Numbered from the stretch's first letter, positions 8,009-17,425 are shown. The stretch: 64,000 nt of DNA from JAJFUE01 sp039683515 (GCA_039683515.1 JBDKRG010000056.1:4336-68335), one strand, 5' to 3'. Numbers and translations: made by a program. The notes: generated by a model not told the origin, from the letters alone.

Positions 8009-9457
8009 TTAACCCTCGGGGGCGCGGGCAAGATGAACCGCGATGTCGCCCGGACTGTTGTATCCTTTGGACCAGTTATACTCCACTGTGCCGCGGTCGT
8101 CCGCGCGGTCCGGGCCGATGCTGTAGATCAGGGTTTCATTGGGTTGTTGGATGATCTTGAGCGGGGCGCCTGAAAACGGATCCGTGCGGCTTGTTTTCTG
8201 ATCGATCGCCATGTCCAATCCGGCGAGGCCGACGCTCAGCCGCGCCTGGTCGAGCAGCGCCGCTTCGTGAAAGCCAGGGACGAAGAAAACATATTTTTGA
8301 ACCAGAAGGCCGTATTTCGATTCGTCGACGAGCTCTTTTTCGGGTTCATAAATTTTCTCGGGCCGGAATTTCTCCATCTGTTCGGCATAATACTGGTCGA
8401 AATTCACCATCGATGTGTCGGCTGTGGCTTTTAACACCGTTGCATCAAATGCGGGGTTGACGCTTTGGGAGAGGGTTTGCATCGGATGGTCGTAGAGCCT
8501 GACCAGATATGTCCCTCGATCGCGGATCCCGGTGTTCGACGATTGGATCTCTCGATAAAACAAATCCGCAAGCGGGCCGTTGAGCGATTTCACGACAAAG
8601 TAGCGGTTGGCGCGATACGAAATTTCCAATTGGCGGCGGAAATCGTTCTGGGGGGTTGATGTCAACTCGCCGCGCAGTTTCTTTGCGAGTTCGACATCCA
8701 GCGGGCCGCGAACCAGTTGCTTCAGCGCATCGCTCGCAGGGCGGTTCAGCGTGTTGAAGGCAATCATTTGGTCAAGCAGATCCGGCTCGTCGGCCGATCT
8801 GGCGAATTTTCCGAGGGCCAGGATGATTTCGGCCGCGCCGGCGGGATCGCCCTCGTCCATCCGGCGGCGGCACTCGGCGACAAGGGCGAGCGAGATCGAA
8901 CCAAACAGAAATGAATACGGGTTGTGGAGTTTCGACAGATTTTCGTCGGTCATGGTTGCGGCGTCTTCGCAGGTGAGCTCGGGGAAGCCGCCGGCATCGG
9001 CCATTTGAATCATGTCGGCGAGGAACTCCCGGTGTTCGCGCAGCCAGCGCAATTGCTCGGGATTGAGCGGCTGATCGGGCGTATATTCAGGGGCGTTGGG
9101 GCCGCTAAAGAGGTTGCTCAGCTCGCTGCGCAGGCTGCTGTTCAGATACTCGCGCCACTTTTCCAGGAGCCGGAGATTTTCCGCGCCGGGGTTTTGGGTT
9201 CGCGCGTGGTCGATGAATTGCTTCTGCAAATTTTGCCATTCGGTGTCGGGGCTGGCGAGGAGGCCGGATGGTGTCTTGGAACTGGCCGCGGGCGTGAGCT
9301 TCAAAAGCCCGGGGGGAGGGGAGAGCCGGTCCTGCGGGATGGCGTGATCCGCGAACAGGATTTTCAGGGTGATCAGCGCGGCCAGCGGGATGCCCAATAC
9401 GGCGGCCAGCGCGATCCAGAATGCCCGGCGCCAGCGGATTGGTTTTTTCTCGACCAT
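8009..9457 (-). CDS. Membrane-anchored protein of unknown function
   Basis: A 482-residue protein with one N-terminal membrane anchor (about residues 10-34, FWIALAAVLGIPLAALITLKILF) after a positively charged MVEKKPIRWRR start, so most of the chain is extracytoplasmic. The middle is helical with no recognised enzyme motif. The C-terminus carries TLIYSIGPDRADDRGTVEY followed by SPGDIAVHL, a pattern I associate with large secreted or pseudopilin-like proteins of PVC bacteria. The ATG at 9457 follows GGGAG by 5-6 nt; a longer start upstream is less likely. Its GC is somewhat lower than that of its neighbours. Function unknown. Confidence 0.7.
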   Translation of the reverse strand: MVEKKPIRWRRAFWIALAAVLGIPLAALITLKILFADHAIPQDRLSPPPGLLKLTPAASSKTPSGLLASPDTEWQNLQKQFIDHARTQNPGAENLRLLEKWREYLNSSLRSELSNLFSGPNAPEYTPDQPLNPEQLRWLREHREFLADMIQMADAGGFPELTCEDAATMTDENLSKLHNPYSFLFGSISLALVAECRRRMDEGDPAGAAEIILALGKFARSADEPDLLDQMIAFNTLNRPASDALKQLVRGPLDVELAKKLRGELTSTPQNDFRRQLEISYRANRYFVVKSLNGPLADLFYREIQSSNTGIRDRGTYLVRLYDHPMQTLSQSVNPAFDATVLKATADTSMVNFDQYYAEQMEKFRPEKIYEPEKELVDESKYGLLVQKYVFFVPGFHEAALLDQARLSVGLAGLDMAIDQKTSRTDPFSGAPLKIIQQPNETLIYSIGPDRADDRGTVEYNWSKGYNSPGDIAVHLARAPEG

Positions 9458-9562
9458 AAATCGCTCCCGAATCAATAGACGCACATACGGCCGGAAAGTT
9501 GGCGAAAATTTATTAACATGAATCGGGAACCGCTTGCAAAAGTGTCAACGCCGGACCGATTC

Positions 9563-9620
9563 AGAGGGAAACCGTTGAAACGGTTTCCCGGGGGCAGGGT
9601 TGCTTGGCCCCCGCGATCAA
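9563..9620. repeat. Dispersed double-hairpin repeat, copy 1
   Basis: GGGAAACCGT-TGAA-ACGGTTTCCC (9566-9589) forms a perfect 10-bp stem with a TGAA loop. It is followed at once by GGGGGC...GCCCCC (9590-9612) and then GCGATCAA. A diverged copy lies at 51507-51567. The 315-nt gap 9458-9772 otherwise holds only this and the next repeat. Confidence 0.75.
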
Positions 9621-9629
9621 GAGATGGGA

Positions 9630-9699
9630 TTTCAGTTCGGAGTTCAAGCTTCAGCTTGCTGTTCTATGAGCAAACTGAAGTTTGAACTCCGAACTGAAA
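9630..9699. repeat. 31-bp inverted repeat (TTTCAGTTCGGAGTTCAA arms)
   Basis: Arms 9630-9660 and 9669-9699 match at 29 of 31 positions with an 8-nt loop. One mismatch would be a G-U pair in RNA. A shorter relative, GTTCAAACTTTAGTTTGC, occurs at 53614-53631. Confidence 0.8.
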
Positions 9700-9772
9700 T
9701 TTCCCGGGCGCGTGGCTTTTTTCGTGTATTTCGTGTTTTGCATTTCTGTATCCTGCTGGTCGGGAGACCACG

Positions 9773-11407
9773 ATGCTCGAGGCCAACGTCATCACCGCCA
9801 CAAACCCCCAAGCGGAACCCGCCGAAACCGCGCGCCGGCCGGCGCTTTTCTGGCGGCTCGTGCCGTGGGTTTTGATCGTTCTGGGGACGGCCTCCGTCGC
9901 GCTCACGCAGCGCGGGATCGGGTTTACGTGGGACGAGGCTTATTACTACGTGCCGTCGAAGATGGCCGGCGAGTGGGTGGCCGAGATCTTTCGCGGCAAT
10001 CACCCGTTCGACGCCGCGACCATCGACAAATACTGGGAGCCGCGCCATGAGCACCCGAGCGTCGGCCGGCTTCTTTCCGGCGTCGCGCTCCAGCTCTTTC
10101 CCGGCCAGCGCCCATATCTGGCCATGCGCCTGCCGATGGCCCTTCTGTTCGGATTCACGCTGGCGCTGATCTTGCTCATCGGGCGGCGCTGCTGGTCGAA
10201 CCGGGCGGGGCTGTTCGCGGCGATCCTGTACGCGATGCTGCCGCGCGTCTTCGGCCACGAGCACTTCGCCACGCTCGAGCCGCCGCTCCTGTTCATGACG
10301 ATGCTCGTCGTGTATTGCTTCCTGCGCGGGCTGGACTCGCCGGTGTGGGCGGCGATCACCGGCGTGGCGTGGGGGGTGCTGCTCGCGACCAAGATCAACG
10401 GCTTTTTCCTGCCGGTTCCGCTCGTCCTGTGGGCGCACCTTTACGCCCGGCCGCGCTACGTCAACAACCTGTTTTCGATGGTCACGCTCGGGCCGATCGC
10501 GATGGTGGCCTCCTGGCCGTGGCTGTGGCACGACACCGCCAAGCGACTCCTCAATTACCTGATGTTCCACACCGAGCACCAGAAGATCAGCGTCTTCTTC
10601 ATGGGCCTGATGTGGGGCGACCAGCACACGGCGCCGTGGTTCTACCCGGCCGTGATCATTGGGGTCTCGGTGCCGCTGACGATCCTGCTCGTGTTCGTCA
10701 TCGGGTTCGCCCGTTCGGTGGCCGCGCCGCGGCGGCGCCCGTTCGAGGCGCTGTGCCTGTTCTGCATCCTGGTCATGATGGGCGTGGCGAGCGTCCCGGG
10801 GATCCCGAAATACGACGGCGAGCGGCTGTTCCTGACGGTGTTCCCGTTCCTGGCGCTGCTCGGCGGGGCGGCGATCGGCTCGGCGCTCGACCAGATCGGA
10901 AAGCCGGCGATGGCGAGGCTCGCGGCGGCCGGCGCGGCGTTGGTTCTGCTGGCCGACGGCGGCGTGGCGATCGGCCGTTATCACCCATACCTGCTCTCGT
11001 ATTTCAACCCGATCGTCGGCGGCCTGCCCGGCGCGGCCGGGCGGTTCGAGGCGACCTACTGGGGCGAGGCGCTCAACGACGACCTGATCCGCGCGATCAA
11101 TCATCTGCCCGACGGCTCGACGCTCAAGGGGGTCGCGTTCAACGACGGCACCATGATGCTGCTGCAGGAATGGGGGCTGATCAAGCCGACGATCACGATC
11201 GGCGGGGCGGCGCGCGGCACGTATTTCGACTACCACCTCGTGCAGAACCGCCGCGGGATGTTCAGCCGCATCGAGCGGACGCTGGTCGACACCGACATGT
11301 TCCCGATGGTCTACGCCCAGCGCAAAATGGGCGTGCCGCTGATGATGATCTACAAGACCGGCCCGCAGTTCGAGCAGGCGTGGCGGAAGATGAAATTTGA
11401 AGAGTGA
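9773..11407 (+). CDS. GT-C fold glycosyltransferase (ArnT/PMT-like, family 39/83 type)
   Basis: A 544-residue polytopic membrane protein with about ten hydrophobic segments. The first periplasmic loop carries the GT-C catalytic region FTWDEAYYYVPSKM (Asp-Glu), followed by EPRHEHPSVGRLLSG and, later, FGHEHFATLEPPLLF, all features of lipid-phosphate-sugar dependent glycosyltransferases. It probably transfers a sugar from a polyprenyl-phosphate donor to an envelope acceptor. The acceptor is unknown. The start ATG follows GGGAG by 5-6 nt. The last codons (GAAGAGTGA) already belong to the downstream heptamer repeat, so the C-terminus has been shaped by that repeat. Confidence 0.85.
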   Translation: MLEANVITATNPQAEPAETARRPALFWRLVPWVLIVLGTASVALTQRGIGFTWDEAYYYVPSKMAGEWVAEIFRGNHPFDAATIDKYWEPRHEHPSVGRLLSGVALQLFPGQRPYLAMRLPMALLFGFTLALILLIGRRCWSNRAGLFAAILYAMLPRVFGHEHFATLEPPLLFMTMLVVYCFLRGLDSPVWAAITGVAWGVLLATKINGFFLPVPLVLWAHLYARPRYVNNLFSMVTLGPIAMVASWPWLWHDTAKRLLNYLMFHTEHQKISVFFMGLMWGDQHTAPWFYPAVIIGVSVPLTILLVFVIGFARSVAAPRRRPFEALCLFCILVMMGVASVPGIPKYDGERLFLTVFPFLALLGGAAIGSALDQIGKPAMARLAAAGAALVLLADGGVAIGRYHPYLLSYFNPIVGGLPGAAGRFEATYWGEALNDDLIRAINHLPDGSTLKGVAFNDGTMMLLQEWGLIKPTITIGGAARGTYFDYHLVQNRRGMFSRIERTLVDTDMFPMVYAQRKMGVPLMMIYKTGPQFEQAWRKMKFEE

Positions 11408-11478
11408 AGGGGGAAGAGTGAAGAGTGAAAAAGTTTCCCTTACACTCTTCCCCCTTCCCCCTTCACTCTTCACTCTTC
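11399..11478. repeat. Mirrored heptamer repeat (GAAGAGT units)
   Basis: GAAGAGT/GAAGGGGGAAGAGT units (11399-11430) are followed after about 9 nt by a complementary CACTCTTC-rich arm (11440-11478). It overlaps the stop codon of the preceding gene and may act as its terminator. Confidence 0.85.
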
Positions 11479-11480
11479 AT

Positions 11481-11550
11481 TTGACTTTTCGGGGCGCGGT
11501 TGGTTAGCTGTGGGATTGGTGTTTTGGTAACACATGTCAACGTATCCCAC
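11481..11550 (+). promoter_or_regulatory. Probable pfp promoter and 5' hairpin
   Basis: TTGACT (11481-11486), a 17-nt spacer and TTAGCT (11504-11509) form a plausible sigma-70 promoter with a weak -10. GTGGGAT (11510-11516) then pairs with ATCCCAC (11544-11550), ending directly before the GAGG ribosome site of pfp. Confidence 0.4.
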
Positions 11551-11562
11551 GAGGTTGAATCC

Positions 11563-12798
11563 ATGGCAAAATCCTCCAGCTCCGCACCTGTCGGCAACAT
11601 GGTCATTGGCCAGTCCGGCGGCCCGACCGTCGTCATCAATCAGAGCCTCATCGGCGCCGTGCTCGAAGCGCGCCGCCACAAGAAGGTCATCCAGCGCGTC
11701 TACGGCGCGCTGCACGGCGTTCAGGGCATCCTCCGCCAGGAACTGATCGACCTGACCGACGAACCCAAGGCCAACCTGGAGCTGGTCGCGGGGACGCCCG
11801 CCTCGTCGCTGGGCTCGGTCCGCAAGAAGCCGTCGGCCGACGAATGCCGCGCCATGTTCAACATCCTGCGCGCGCACAACGTCCGCTACTTCTTCTACAT
11901 CGGCGGCAACGACTCGGCCGAGACGGCGCACATCGTCAGCCAGGTCGCCGAGGCCGAGGCCTACGACCTGCACGTCTTCCACATCCCGAAAACGATCGAC
12001 AACGACCTGCGCAACACCGACCACTGCCCGGGCTTCGGCTCGGCGGCCAAGTTCGTGGCCCAGGCGTTCATGGGCGACGACATGGACAACCGCTCGCTCA
12101 AGGGGATCAAGATCAACGTCATCATGGGGCGCCACGCGGGCTTCCTGACGGCGGCCTCGGCGCTCGGCCGCGCCTCCAAGGACGCCGGCCCGCACCTGGT
12201 CTACCTGCCCGAGGTCGCGTTCGACGAGAAGAAGTTCGTCGAGGACGTCAAGAAGGTCTACGCCAAGCTCGGCCGCTGCATCATCGCCGTGAGCGAAGGG
12301 ATCGCCGACGCCTCCGGCCGGGCCATCGCCGCCAAGTTCTCGAAGGAAGTCGACAGCCACGGCAACGTCCAGCTGTCGGGCTCGGGCGCCCTCGGCGACC
12401 TGCTCGCCGACATGATCAAGAAGAGCTTCACCGAGAAGATCCGCGTCCGCGCCGACACGTTCGGCTACCTGCAGCGCTCGTTCTGCGGCGTGATCTCGAA
12501 GGTCGACGCCGCCGAGGCCCGCAAGGTCGGCGAGCTCGCCGTCAAGCACGCCGTCGCGGGCGTCCCGCAGGGGACGATCTCGATCGTCCGCAAGAAGGGC
12601 AAGGGCTACGCCGTCGACTACAAGCTCAACGACCTGTCGGCCGTCGCCAAGCTGACGACCCACATGGAGCCCCGGTTCATCAACAAGGAAGGCAACAACG
12701 TCACCAAGGCGTTCGTCGACTACGCGCTTCCGCTCGTCGGCGACCTGCCCAAGGTCGGCTTCCTGGCCGGCAAGAAGGTCGCGAAGAAAAAGATCTGA
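11563..12798 (+). CDS. pfp: Pyrophosphate-dependent fructose-6-phosphate 1-phosphotransferase
   Basis: PPi-PFK phosphorylates fructose 6-phosphate with pyrophosphate, reversibly, so it serves glycolysis and gluconeogenesis. The 411-residue chain has the nucleotide-site motif VIGQSGGPTVVINQSL, GGNDS (residues 114-118) and PKTIDNDL (142-149). The Asp in GGxDS and the Lys in PKTIDND are the residues that in this family favour PPi over ATP (ATP enzymes have Gly there). KINVIMGRHAGFLTA gives the sugar-phosphate site. The start ATG at 11563 follows GAGG; an earlier in-frame GTG lies in non-coding sequence. A clear intrinsic terminator follows. Confidence 0.92.
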   Translation: MAKSSSSAPVGNMVIGQSGGPTVVINQSLIGAVLEARRHKKVIQRVYGALHGVQGILRQELIDLTDEPKANLELVAGTPASSLGSVRKKPSADECRAMFNILRAHNVRYFFYIGGNDSAETAHIVSQVAEAEAYDLHVFHIPKTIDNDLRNTDHCPGFGSAAKFVAQAFMGDDMDNRSLKGIKINVIMGRHAGFLTAASALGRASKDAGPHLVYLPEVAFDEKKFVEDVKKVYAKLGRCIIAVSEGIADASGRAIAAKFSKEVDSHGNVQLSGSGALGDLLADMIKKSFTEKIRVRADTFGYLQRSFCGVISKVDAAEARKVGELAVKHAVAGVPQGTISIVRKKGKGYAVDYKLNDLSAVAKLTTHMEPRFINKEGNNVTKAFVDYALPLVGDLPKVGFLAGKKVAKKKI

Positions 12799-12818
12799 TC
12801 CCGGGTTTGAGCGAAAGC

Positions 12819-12859
12819 AAGGTCCACGAAATCCAGGCCGGGTTTCGTGGACCTTTTTT
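12819..12859 (+). terminator. Intrinsic terminator of pfp
   Basis: AAGGTCCACGAAA (12819-12831) pairs perfectly with TTTCGTGGACCTT (12843-12855), followed by a T-run to 12859. This is a textbook rho-independent terminator. Confidence 0.9.
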
Positions 12860-13026
12860 AATTGAACCACGGAGACACGGAGACACGGAGAATTTGAGTG
12901 GTTGATAGAGATGATGTGTGAATGGCCGGCGGGTGGTTCGATTACGATTACGACGCACGACGCACGAACGGGAAACTTTCGCCAAGCGTCCTGATTCTCC
13001 GTGCCTCCGTGTCTCCGTGGTTCAAT
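12860..13026. repeat. Mirrored CACGGAGA octamer repeat enclosing a CGATTACG/CGACGCA module
   Basis: The left arm (12860-12893) has three CACGGAGA-type units after AATTGAACC. The right arm (12993-13026) is the reverse complement with one unit changed. Between them, 12939-12968 is a 30-nt module built from CGATTA and CGACGCA repeats that recurs exactly at 17426-17455 and, as 24 nt, at 25729-25752. Confidence 0.85.
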
Positions 13027-13040
13027 CCCGTTATTCCCCA

Positions 13041-13069
13041 TTGTTCGAATTGGCGGGGACCGATATACT
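13041..13069 (+). promoter_or_regulatory. Promoter for the spermidine-synthase-like gene
   Basis: TTGTTC (13041-13046), a 17-nt spacer and TATACT (13064-13069). The -10 is strong and the -35 weak. It lies 43 nt before the start codon. Confidence 0.5.
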
Positions 13070-13112
13070 GGGTTTGATTTTGCGCGCCGCGCGCACCCGA
13101 CCGGAGTATCCG

Positions 13113-15605
13113 ATGACCCAAACCCCCGAATCCGCCCGGCCCCGACGCAGCCTGTACCTGGGGCTGTTTCTGATCACCATGGCGACGCTGCTCTTCGAGC
13201 TGGGCCTGACGCGCATCTTCAGCGTCGTGATGTACTTCCACATGGCGTTCTTCGCCGTCTCGGTGACGCTGTTCGGGATGGCGTTCGGCGGCGTGATCGT
13301 CCACTTCCTGCCGCGCGTGTTCACGGTCGAGCGCGCGCAGCTGTGGATGGCGCGCTCGGCGCTGGCGTTCTCGGCGACGACGATCGGCGCGCTGGCCGCC
13401 CTCCTCGCGATCCGGTTCGACCTGACCAGCAACACGAAACTGATCGGCCAGATCTGCGTCGTGTCGGTGGCGCTGGCGGTCCCGTTCACGTTTTCGGGCG
13501 TGGCGGTGGCGCTGGCCCTGACGCGGTTTCCCCGCAAGACGAACCTGATGTACGGCTTCGACCTCGCCGGCGCGGCGCTCGGGTGCCTGCTGTTCGCCCC
13601 GTTCATGACCGCGCTGGGCGGCCCGGGTTTCATCCTCATGGTGGCGCTGGCCGTCGCCGTGGCCGGGGTGGTCCTGATGCTCGGGCTCGATCCGGCCGAG
13701 CACACGGTGGGCCTCGTCGCCTCGTTCGTGATCCTCGCCGCCGCGACGTTGCTCGTGGTCAAGCGCGACAACTTTGAGGCCTTCAAGCTGCGCTACATCC
13801 GCGGCGCCGAGATGGACCCCAAGGCGTTCGCGTTCGAGGGCTGGAACGCGATCTCGCGCGTGACGGTCTACCCCGACCGCGGCAACGCCGAGGGGGTCGC
13901 GCCCGTTTTCTACAAGCAGGCGCTCGCCGACCAGCAGACGATCCTGATCGACACGTTCGCGGCGACGCCGATCCTCAAGTTCGACGGCAGGAATTTCGAC
14001 CAGGTCTTCTACCCGTTCCACGACATCAGCTACCTCGTGCACGTCGTCAAGAAGAACGCCTCGATGGCGATCATCGGCGTCGGCGGGGGGCGCGACGTGC
14101 TCGCCGCCAGGTGCTGGGGCCAGCCCGACATCGAAGGCATTGAAATCAACTCGCGCGTGCGCGAGGCGCTCGTCGACAAGTTCAACGACTACGCCGGCCG
14201 GCCGACCGACTGGCCCGGCGTGAAGATGTACCTCGACGAGGCGCGCAGCCACATCGCCCGCAGCGGCAAGCAATACGACATCATTCAGGCCTCGCTGATC
14301 GACACGTTCGCGGCCACCGCCGCCGGCGCGTTCGTCCTGACCGAGAACGCGCTCTACACGACCGACGGCTGGAACATGTTCTTCGACCACCTCAAGCCGG
14401 ACGGCATCCTGACGATGTCGCGCTGGTACACCGAGGGGATGCCGGTCGAGTCGATCCGGCTCGTCGCGCTGGCGCGCGCCACGCTCGAGTCGCGCGGGAT
14501 GAAGGACGCGCAGAAGCACATCCTGATGGCGCGCACGCCGCAGCCGGTCAACCGCGCCGCCCAGCCGGTGGCGACGATCTGCGTCAAGAACACGCCGTTC
14601 ACCGACGCCGAGGTCGACGCGTTCGAGAAGTGGACCGCCGAAAACCAGCTCATCCCGCTCGTCTCGCCGCGCAGGATTTACGCGGCCGAAATGGAGGGGA
14701 TGCTCACCGCCCCAGACATGATGGCCTACGCGCGCGCCTATCCGTTCGACCTCACCCCGCCGACCGACTCGCGGCCGTTCTTCTTCGACGTCCTGCGCTG
14801 GCGCGATATCTTCAAGCCCGAGTTCCGCCAGGGGGGCGAATACATCAAGACGATCAACCTCAAGCCGCTGATCATGCTCGGGACGCTGCTGGCCACCGTC
14901 ACGATCATGGCGTTCTGCCTGGTGGTGATCCCGCTGCTGATCCAGGGGCGCATGCGCGGCCGCCAGACGTCGCCGCTGGGGAAGCGGCTCGGCATGATGC
15001 TCTTCTTCATCATGCTCGGCCTGGCGTACCTTACGATCGAGCTGACGCTCATGCAGCGGTTCACGGTGTTCCTGGGGCACCCGAGCTACAGCCTGACCGT
15101 CTGCCTGTTCACGATGCTGCTGGCGAGCGGGCTGGGCTCGATGGCCGCGCCGCGGCTGTTCCCGATGCGCACGGACGCCGACGCCCCGCGCCGGCTCACG
15201 CAGCTGAGCCTCACGATCGTCCTGATCCAGGTCCTGACGCTTTTCGTCGCGCTCTACGTGATGGGGAATTTCGTGGCGGCCTCGACGCCGATGCGGGTCT
15301 TCCTGACCGCGGCGGTCATCTTCCCGATGGCGTTCCTGATGGGGATGCCGTTCCCGCTGGCCGTGCAGGCGGCCTCGCGCACGCCCGACGCCCCGCTGGC
15401 GTGGTACTGGGGGCTGAACGGGGCGTTCTCGGTCTGCGCCTCGGTGCTGGTCGTGACGCTCGCGCACACGATCGGCCTGACGTGGGCGTTCCTGTGCGGC
15501 TCGGCCTGCTACCTGATCGCGGCCTTCGCGGGCCGGGCGTTCGGGACGGCTGAAGAAAAGCGGGATTTGGAGCCGGACCCGGCGCTGGCGGCGACGCGGT
15601 CGTGA
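13113..15605 (+). CDS. Fused membrane transporter-like / spermidine-synthase-like protein
   Basis: An 830-residue protein with three parts. Residues about 10-220 hold seven or eight membrane helices starting SLYLGLFLITMATLLFELGL. A soluble middle (about 230-590) has the spermidine-synthase Rossmann motif MAIIGVGGGRDVLAARCWG, acidic ribose-binding IEGIEINSRV, and DIIQASLIDTFAATAAGAFVLTENALYT. The C-terminal 200 residues return to membrane helices. Such fusions are common in PVC and delta-like bacteria. They resemble aminopropyltransferases, but polyamine substrate residues are not evident, so polyamine synthesis is unproven. The start ATG at 13113 follows GGAG by 7 nt. Confidence 0.8.
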   Translation: MTQTPESARPRRSLYLGLFLITMATLLFELGLTRIFSVVMYFHMAFFAVSVTLFGMAFGGVIVHFLPRVFTVERAQLWMARSALAFSATTIGALAALLAIRFDLTSNTKLIGQICVVSVALAVPFTFSGVAVALALTRFPRKTNLMYGFDLAGAALGCLLFAPFMTALGGPGFILMVALAVAVAGVVLMLGLDPAEHTVGLVASFVILAAATLLVVKRDNFEAFKLRYIRGAEMDPKAFAFEGWNAISRVTVYPDRGNAEGVAPVFYKQALADQQTILIDTFAATPILKFDGRNFDQVFYPFHDISYLVHVVKKNASMAIIGVGGGRDVLAARCWGQPDIEGIEINSRVREALVDKFNDYAGRPTDWPGVKMYLDEARSHIARSGKQYDIIQASLIDTFAATAAGAFVLTENALYTTDGWNMFFDHLKPDGILTMSRWYTEGMPVESIRLVALARATLESRGMKDAQKHILMARTPQPVNRAAQPVATICVKNTPFTDAEVDAFEKWTAENQLIPLVSPRRIYAAEMEGMLTAPDMMAYARAYPFDLTPPTDSRPFFFDVLRWRDIFKPEFRQGGEYIKTINLKPLIMLGTLLATVTIMAFCLVVIPLLIQGRMRGRQTSPLGKRLGMMLFFIMLGLAYLTIELTLMQRFTVFLGHPSYSLTVCLFTMLLASGLGSMAAPRLFPMRTDADAPRRLTQLSLTIVLIQVLTLFVALYVMGNFVAASTPMRVFLTAAVIFPMAFLMGMPFPLAVQAASRTPDAPLAWYWGLNGAFSVCASVLVVTLAHTIGLTWAFLCGSACYLIAAFAGRAFGTAEEKRDLEPDPALAATRS

Positions 15606-15614
15606 CGAATTCAA

Positions 15615-15680
15615 TTGAACCACTGAGACACGGAGGCACGGAGAATTGAAATTCTAATACTCTCCGTGCCTCAGTGGTTC
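15615..15680. repeat. Mirrored CACGGAG repeat between convergent genes, arms differing by one unit
   Basis: The left arm (15615-15646) has ACTGAGACACGGAGGCACGG. The right arm (15661-15680), read in reverse complement, has GAACCACTGAGGCACGGAGA, lacking one ACACGGAG-type unit. It lies between the synthase-like gene and metG, so it is a likely bidirectional terminator. Confidence 0.85.
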
Positions 15681-15697
15681 GGATATCTGTTTCTGTT

Positions 15698-17251
15698 TTA
15701 CTCTTCTTCGGCCGGCATCTCGAGTTTCGGGAACATCGGCGCGCCCTTGGTGACGCGCGCGCCGTCGGCGAGCAGGCCCCACTTGCGGTGGTCGGGCCAC
15801 TCGACTTCCATGATCGCGCGGCCCATGCCGAGCCGCCGCCACATCTCTTCGGCCGTCAGCGGCAGGAACGGGCAGATCAGCGAGGCGATCATGCGCAGCC
15901 CCTCGGCCATCGTGTAGAGCACGCCCGTGAGCGCCTCCTTCTGCGCCGGGTCCTTGGCCATCGCCCACGGTTTTTTGTCGTTGATGTAGCGGTCGAGCGC
16001 GGCCTGGCCCTCGAAGACCTTTGCGAGCGCCGTCGCGTATTCGAACGCCGGCATCGCCTTCTCGTAGCCGTCGACGATCGACTCGAACAGGTTGCGGATC
16101 TCTGCCGACTCGGCCGCGCTCGTCGAGGCGCCGGCGATCGTGCCGCCGAGGTTCTTTTCAATCAATGTGAGGGAGCGCGACAGGAGGTTGCCGACGCCGT
16201 TGGCGAGGTCGTCGTTGTAGCGCTTGATCAGGTTGCCGACGTCGAACTCGCCGTCGTTGCCGAAGTTGCTTTCGCGCATCAGGTAAAAGCGGAGCGTCTC
16301 GACGCCGTAGGCGTCGATCAGGTCGTACGGGTCGACCACGTTCCCCTTGCTCTTGCTCATCTTTTCCTTGTCGATCAGCATGAAGCCGTGGCCGAAGACG
16401 CGCTTGGGCGGCTCGATCCCGGCGGCCATGAGCATCGCCGGCCAGATGATCGTGTGGAACTTGAGGATGTCCTTGCCGATGACGTGGCAGTCGCACGGCC
16501 ACCACTTCGTCCAGCCCTCGTCGCTGCCGTAGCCGATGCCCGAGAGATAATTCGTCAGCGCGTCGAACCAGACGTAGACGACGTGGCCCGGCGTGCCCGG
16601 CACGGGGATGCCCCAGTCGATTGACGAGCGCGAAATGCACAGGTCGTTGAGGCCCGGGCGGATGAACGAGCCGAGCATCTCGCGGGCGCGGAAGTCGGGC
16701 AGGCAGAACTCGGGGTTGTCGGCGAAGAGCTGTTCGATCCGGTCCTGGAACGCGGAGAGCTTGAAGAAGAACGCCTCTTCCTTCATCCAGCGGATGAACG
16801 GGTCGTCGGTCGACTGGTTGCGCGCCTTGAGCTCGGTCTCGGTGATGTAGTTTTCCTCGCGCGTGTCGTACCAGCCCTCGTAGTGGCCGGTGTAGATGTA
16901 GCCGTTGTCCGCGGCCGCCTGCCAGAACTTCTGGACGGCCTTGTGGTGGCGCTCCTGCGTGGTGCGGATGAAGTCGTCGTTGCTGATCTCGAGCTTTTTG
17001 TAGAGTTCCTGGAACTGCGGGGCGTGGCGGTTGACCAACTCGCGCGGCTCGATCCCCTGCTTGGCCGCCGTCTGCGGGATCTTCTGGCCGTGCTCGTCGG
17101 TGCCGGTCAGGAAGAAGACCTCGTGGCCGATGAGGCGGCGGAACCGGGCCTGGACGTCGGTCCCCACGACTTCGAGGACGTGGCCCAGGTGCGGTTTGTC
17201 GTTGGGATAGGAAATGGCGGTTGTCAGGTAGTACTTGCCGAGACGACTCAT
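15698..17251 (-). CDS. metG: Methionyl-tRNA synthetase (short form)
   Basis: MetRS charges tRNA-Met. The 517-residue protein starts MSRLGKYYLTTAISYPNDKP and has the class I signatures HLGH (HIGH motif) and KMSKSKGNV (KMSKS). The connective peptide, where zinc-binding MetRS have Cys pairs, reads YEGWYDTREENYITETELK and shows no CxxC, so this looks like a zinc-free form. It also lacks the C-terminal EMAP-type tRNA-binding domain. The start ATG at 17251 is 10-15 nt after an AGGAAG site. It converges with the upstream synthase-like gene and is divergent from sod. Confidence 0.95.
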   Translation of the reverse strand: MSRLGKYYLTTAISYPNDKPHLGHVLEVVGTDVQARFRRLIGHEVFFLTGTDEHGQKIPQTAAKQGIEPRELVNRHAPQFQELYKKLEISNDDFIRTTQERHHKAVQKFWQAAADNGYIYTGHYEGWYDTREENYITETELKARNQSTDDPFIRWMKEEAFFFKLSAFQDRIEQLFADNPEFCLPDFRAREMLGSFIRPGLNDLCISRSSIDWGIPVPGTPGHVVYVWFDALTNYLSGIGYGSDEGWTKWWPCDCHVIGKDILKFHTIIWPAMLMAAGIEPPKRVFGHGFMLIDKEKMSKSKGNVVDPYDLIDAYGVETLRFYLMRESNFGNDGEFDVGNLIKRYNDDLANGVGNLLSRSLTLIEKNLGGTIAGASTSAAESAEIRNLFESIVDGYEKAMPAFEYATALAKVFEGQAALDRYINDKKPWAMAKDPAQKEALTGVLYTMAEGLRMIASLICPFLPLTAEEMWRRLGMGRAIMEVEWPDHRKWGLLADGARVTKGAPMFPKLEMPAEEE

Positions 17252-17425
17252 AATCAGGCGCTTCCTTTGGCGATGCGTTCGCACCAAGTCACAGACACCT
17301 TAGATTAGCGCGGCGGCCAAGCGAAGCAACAAAAAAGCAGGCGCGCTCGCCGCGTCGACGCATCCAGAGCCGCCTCACAAGCTTCTTATTCCGTCAGAAC
17401 GGTGTTAAAATAAAGGATCAATTCT

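Noticed and set aside
12860..13026. CRISPR array
   Set aside because: The units are 8 bp and contiguous, arms are inverted, no 25-40-nt direct repeats with unique spacers and no cas genes. The same holds for all other tandem repeats here.
12948..15623. Long antisense frame (about 890 codons) opposite the synthase-like gene
   Set aside because: Composition is typical of an antisense shadow (RRR/HDR runs); no domain, and it crosses two repeats.
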